Shown here: positions 61,181 through 64,000 of the stretch, in pieces
Layout of the letters: each line of letters starts with the position of its first letter
How positions within the stretch are numbered: position 1 is the stretch's first letter
Origin: an uncultured Celeribacter sp.
GTDB taxonomy: Bacteria > Pseudomonadota > Alphaproteobacteria > Rhodobacterales > Rhodobacteraceae
Direction of reading: 5' to 3'
Assembly (NCBI RefSeq): GCF_963676475.1
Contig: NZ_OY781106.1
Coordinates: forward strand, 1,178,001 to 1,242,000
DNA: 64,000 bases
Program-made: the position numbers and the translations under genes
Notes under the pieces: model-generated
What the model was told of the DNA's origin: nothing
What the model saw: the letters and a program-made list of their open reading frames with translations, nothing else
The model's database searches: none

Positions 61181-61566
61181 CACCGGCCTCCTTCTGCGCT
61201 ACGCGGTTCGAGCAAAGGCAATTCCAGCGCCACACGGTCATGCAGCACCTTGGGTACTACCTTGCGGCCTTCGCCCTTCTCCATGCGGACAAGGCCGTAG
61301 GTGACCATCTTCTTAAGCGTGCGCGACAGGTTCGGCTTGGCGCGCCCGGTGAGCTGGGACAATTCTTCCAGCGATCCTGGCGCTTGCTCGTGAATGACGC
61401 GCAGCAGCTCGCGGTTTCCGCTGGAGAGGATTTGCGCGAAGGATTCGGTCGAGGTGAACCAGACCTTCGGATCATCCGCCGCCGGCTTTTCCTCGCCACG
61501 TGCGATCCTCATGGTGCGGGCTTTCATCTCGTCATAGTCGGCAATCCCGACTTTCAATGTGGTCAT
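61180..61566 (-). CDS. TumA-like HTH antitoxin (HVO_A0114-type)
   Basis: The 128-residue protein carries a MarR-like winged helix in its second half: LRVIHEQAPGSLEELSQLTG, KPNLSRTLKKMVTYGLVRME. The N-terminal half reads VWFTSTESFAQILSSGNREL, typical of the HTH partners of TumE-type toxins. It probably neutralises the neighbouring toxin and represses the operon. It overlaps the TumE-like gene by four bases and the recombinase start by one. Confidence 0.7.
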   Translation of the reverse strand: MTTLKVGIADYDEMKARTMRIARGEEKPAADDPKVWFTSTESFAQILSSGNRELLRVIHEQAPGSLEELSQLTGRAKPNLSRTLKKMVTYGLVRMEKGEGRKVVPKVLHDRVALELPLLEPRSAEGGR

Positions 61567-61916
61567 ATCACACCTCGTTCCTTCAACACCGCATCCACCG
61601 CCTGCCAGAAATCGGCCAGTAGCGTGGCCGCGTCCTCATAGGCGTAGGGCTTCACGGTCTGGAGGCGATGCCGATGATCCATCGGTTCTCCGCGCGTGCC
61701 CCTGCCGACCGGGTGGGCATTGTCAAAACCGACCAACCGCTCGCCCGAAGGCCCGTGAAGCGTGAGCGAGTAATCGAGGCCGTGCGGCTTTTCCGCAGAG
61801 ACCGGAACGCGGGTGACAACAAACTTCACCCAATGACCGCCCTCGGGATCGACAACAAGCACCTGGCCATCAAGGTCCAGCAGCATGTCGAGGCTTGGGT
61901 CTCGATCCTCGCTCAT
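61563..61916 (-). CDS. TumE-like toxin (DUF6516 family)
   Basis: The 117-residue protein has MLLDLDGQVLVVDPEGGHWV, YSLTLHGPSGERLVGFDNAH and the MDHRHRLQTVKPYAYEDAAT segment typical of TumE/DUF6516 toxins, which pair with HTH antitoxins of the TumA type. The pair would stabilise the element after integration. The gene overlaps both neighbours by four bases. Family naming is from recall of this segment. Confidence 0.7.
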   Translation of the reverse strand: MSEDRDPSLDMLLDLDGQVLVVDPEGGHWVKFVVTRVPVSAEKPHGLDYSLTLHGPSGERLVGFDNAHPVGRGTRGEPMDHRHRLQTVKPYAYEDAATLLADFWQAVDAVLKERGVI

Positions 61917-62233
61917 CTTTTGTTATCATCTACAGATAATGACGACAAGCTCCGATTGTCAGGAACGGCATCAATCGGGCCGAACAGCCGGTCGAGTACA
62001 TCGCCGAAATGCCGCTCGAAGATTTCGACCTCAGACAGCGTGACAGGCACATCTTCCGGCCAGTCGTCGATGACCGGCAACGTCTCGACATCGACGATGC
62101 GCAGCGGCGATCTGCGACGCTCCCGCCCGTCCGGCGTAGGCTCATCGGCATAGTCGAATAGATCGTCGGGCAGCGTTTCGGGTGCTGCGGTTCTCGGTCG
62201 CCCTTTGCGGGCGCGGCGGCGTTCTGCACACAT
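61913..62233 (-). CDS. hypothetical protein upstream of the TumE-like gene
   Basis: The 106-residue polar protein has a basic N-terminus (RRRARKGRPR) and an acidic middle, with VTLSEVEIFERHFGDVLDRL as a single clear helix. No known domain is seen. Four-base overlap with the TumE-like gene makes it the first gene of this short operon. Confidence 0.5.
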   Translation of the reverse strand: MCAERRRARKGRPRTAAPETLPDDLFDYADEPTPDGRERRRSPLRIVDVETLPVIDDWPEDVPVTLSEVEIFERHFGDVLDRLFGPIDAVPDNRSLSSLSVDDNKR

Positions 62234-62363
62234 GGAATTCTCCGTGGTTCAGGTGGCTTCCGGCGCGATCAAGGCCCCGGAATTCATCGAACCATGGAGG
62301 GAAACCGGCGGCGCGAAGCGTGCCGCAGTTAGGGCTATGTGTCGGCGGCACCCCTGTTGCAGA

Positions 62364-63131
62364 CTATTCGAGGATTGTTCCGCCACCACGTTCCCAAACC
62401 ATTGCCCAGAACTGCTGGCTCCAATTGGTCTGGTGCCCATCAAGATAACGCGACTTACCAAGCGCCATGCCGAAACGTGTGTTTAGATCGGCGAACTCTT
62501 CATCTGAAGGGTTTCCTGCCTGCCAGATGCGCCCGAGGACATAAGAAAGCAAAGCATGGAAGAGCGTGATCCGCGTTGCTTTTTGGGCATCATAGGCACG
62601 GGGGCGCATCTCAATGATTGCATGGGAATCCGCGTCCGTCTCGTCCGCGTCATGGAAACGGTGGAGCCGGAGTTGCCATTGCGCAAGGCTACGACCGTAA
62701 TGTGCATAGGGTTGGATCGCACCAGCGAATTCTCGCATGAACGTGGACCAAGGTTCGCTCCAAAGCCCAGTCCCATAATTTGGCCAGACGTGCGCTTGCA
62801 GCCAGGCCCGCAGTTTGCCTGCCGTCAGCTCATCGGCTTCCCATTTGAGCAACATCGCTTCAGCGTCAGAATGGCCACATATACCCAGTTCGATCACGCC
62901 GATTGCTTCAACGCATTGCCTTGTTAGCGCGAGGGCATTCGCATGCATCCCATCACGGTTCGCTTGATTGGCCAACAGAAGCGTATCGAGAATGAACCAA
63001 TGGGCCAGCAAGGGCGCTGACTTCACTTGCAAGGTCATCTCATTTGCCGATACGGCATCAGCGATATGACGCATAGTTTGGGATGTGGCTTCGTCGCACA
63101 GTTTGAACCACTCAGGCGTTGATCGTGTCAT
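62364..63131 (-). CDS. ICE2 cargo protein of unknown function
   Basis: The 255-residue helical protein starts MTRSTPEWFKLCDEATSQTM and has ANALALTRQCVEAIGVIELG, AMLLKWEADELTAGKLRAWL and IQPYAHYGRSLAQWQLRL. The arrangement of helices is compatible with a HEPN-like or DUF5677-like protein, but there is no clear motif. It lies alone between the TA operon and DUF2274, with a somewhat lower GC content, so it is likely cargo. Confidence 0.5.
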   Translation of the reverse strand: MTRSTPEWFKLCDEATSQTMRHIADAVSANEMTLQVKSAPLLAHWFILDTLLLANQANRDGMHANALALTRQCVEAIGVIELGICGHSDAEAMLLKWEADELTAGKLRAWLQAHVWPNYGTGLWSEPWSTFMREFAGAIQPYAHYGRSLAQWQLRLHRFHDADETDADSHAIIEMRPRAYDAQKATRITLFHALLSYVLGRIWQAGNPSDEEFADLNTRFGMALGKSRYLDGHQTNWSQQFWAMVWERGGGTILE

Positions 63132-63199
63132 CGTTCCAGCATAGCGATAGATGTAAGTTCTTTCATCATTGATACTGGCAAATAAAGTATAGCGGCAAG

Positions 63200-63421
63200 T
63201 CAGCCGACGTCTCGTCTCGCCTTTGCGAATCCGCGATCTGTGGCGATGAACCGCTCCAGCATCGGCGCGACAAGCCTTGCTGGCTCGACTGGCGGTTGCC
63301 CACTCTCACGCCCGAGGATTTCGCCATAGGCGGTCAGATCGCGATGGAGCGATGCGGACAGTTCCAGCGTCAGCTTCGCCGGGTTGTCGTCCGGCAGCGG
63401 GCCGAGTTTCAGCTTTGCCAT
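63200..63421 (-). CDS. DUF2274 family protein (ICE2 copy)
   Basis: The 73-residue protein reads MAKLKLGPLPDDNPAKLTLE and SASLHRDLTAYGEILGRESG, closely matching the ICE1 copy at 3068-3307, and ends FIATDRGFAKARRDVG. It starts two bases after the trbI stop. Its C-terminus is the more typical form; the ICE1 copy has a different tail. Confidence 0.8.
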   Translation of the reverse strand: MAKLKLGPLPDDNPAKLTLELSASLHRDLTAYGEILGRESGQPPVEPARLVAPMLERFIATDRGFAKARRDVG

Positions 63422-63423
63422 GG

Positions 63424-64000
63424 TCAGCCTCCTGCATTTTCGATTACCAAATCTCTCGTCACAATAATCCTGACCGGGAAGCCCGGCCGGATGGTCAGCG
63501 TGGGCGCGACCTGCAACTGGCGCTGGACGATCTGTTGTCCGGCCTGATTGATGGTGTCCTGCGCCCCGTCGCGGATGGCGCGGATCAGGCGGTCTTCGCT
63601 GTCGCTGGCCAGTTCCGTGCCGATGCCCAGCAGCGTGGAGAGGCCAGCGGCTTTCATCACGTCCCACCAGTGTTGATCGACGCCATCCTCCAGCCCGGCA
63701 TAACCGCTGGCATCCGCGCCCGGCAGGCGTTCGAGGACGATGGAACGGCCACCGGGCAGGATCAGCCGGTTCCAGACCAGCAGGACGCGGCGCTGTCCGA
63801 AACCCACCCCGTCATCGTATTGGCCGATGATGCGCGTGCCCTGCGGGATCAGCAGCAGGCTACCGGTCGGGCTGTCATAGACGTTTTCCGTCACCTGTGC
63901 GGTAATCTGGCCGGGCAGATCGGAGCGGATGCCGGTGATCAGCGCTGCTGGGATCACCGCCCCGGCTTGCAGGATATAGGGGGAAGCTGGTGGCACGACG
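63424..64000 (-). CDS. trbI: TrbI (partial, ICE2)
   Basis: The C-terminal 190 or so residues of a TrbI are visible up to the window end: PPASPYILQAGAVIPAALIT, SPTGSLLLIPQGTRIIGQYD, then the end of the beta-barrel domain. The gene continues to the right. About 17 differences from ICE1 TrbI were counted over about 189 shared residues, so the two elements belong to one family. Confidence 0.92.
   Translation of the reverse strand, partial: VVPPASPYILQAGAVIPAALITGIRSDLPGQITAQVTENVYDSPTGSLLLIPQGTRIIGQYDDGVGFGQRRVLLVWNRLILPGGRSIVLERLPGADASGYAGLEDGVDQHWWDVMKAAGLSTLLGIGTELASDSEDRLIRAIRDGAQDTINQAGQQIVQRQLQVAPTLTIRPGFPVRIIVTRDLVIENAGG

Larger units (their letters stand above)
59525..64000. mobile_element. 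ICE2: second trb-type element (left part)
   Basis: Immediately behind tRNA-Ser lie a large serine recombinase, a TumA/TumE-type pair, cargo, DUF2274 and trbI, all on the minus strand. The order DUF2274-trbI equals that of ICE1, so the element type is the same. It runs beyond the window end. The exact left border is inside or just after the tRNA. Confidence 0.8.

Noticed and set aside
1..64000. CRISPR arrays
   Set aside because: No regularly spaced direct repeats were seen; the only repeats are tRNA, leader, MITE and the 25-bp unit.

Overview
The window looks like a chromosome segment of an alphaproteobacterium, most likely a Rhodobacteraceae/Roseobacter-group member. Supporting signs are an iscR-suf operon with an Irr-type iron box and an IscR without the cysteine triad, the CtrA-pathway phosphotransferase ChpT, ornithine-lipid genes olsA/olsB, and the order rplU-rpmA-GNAT-GNAT-obgE-proB-proA. 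I ran no database search; family names come from reading motifs.

Layout: (1) 1-3067 is a gene graveyard with two intact genes: fragments of an MFS transporter, a RidA-like protein and KefB, a MerR regulator with a nonsense codon but a perfect MerR-type promoter, an intact carboxymuconolactone-decarboxylase-like gene and secreted NHL beta-propeller gene, and a broken LysR tail. (2) 3068-30956 is a decayed integrative conjugative element (ICE1). It has a complete but damaged trbBCDEJKLFGI mating-pair operon plus DUF2274 (trbE frameshift, trbF amber codon). It also has a broken HNH-nuclease gene followed by two HEPN-like genes and a truncated third, and an IS3-family insertion that itself carries a 111-bp MITE. 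The remaining ICE1 genes are a broken methylase-helicase (DarB/strawberry-notch type), a Fic protein, several small conserved ICE genes, ParB, RadC, DUF2958 and ArdC. No relaxase, coupling protein or integrase is visible. Several of these genes are preceded by the same structured leader, which I think is the radC RNA motif. ICE1 ends beside an intact tRNA-Arg(CCG) and a 44-nt 5' fragment of a second one.

(3) 31065-59278 is ordinary core chromosome. The iron-sulfur assembly operon runs iscR - cysteine desulfurase - sufB - six small genes - sufC - sufD - Yip1 - sufS. Next come a hydrolase, a double-HD protein, carboxypeptidase M32, ctaA, trmJ and thiE, then an AT-rich HEPN gene that looks acquired. 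Ornithine lipid synthesis (olsB/olsA), chpT, proline synthesis (proBA), obgE and ribosomal proteins L21/L27 follow. (4) 59474-64000 is tRNA-Ser(CGA) followed by the start of a second element (ICE2): a large serine recombinase whose last codons lie antisense in the tRNA, a TumA/TumE-type toxin-antitoxin pair, cargo, DUF2274 and a partial trbI closely related to that of ICE1.

The two elements therefore bracket about 29 kb of core genes. Their trbI/DUF2274 ends are in direct orientation, so recombination between them could duplicate or delete the segment. The most unusual signals are the repeated leader RNAs of ICE1, the tRNA-Arg replacement arrangement, the HNH/HEPN cassette, and the MITE inside the IS.
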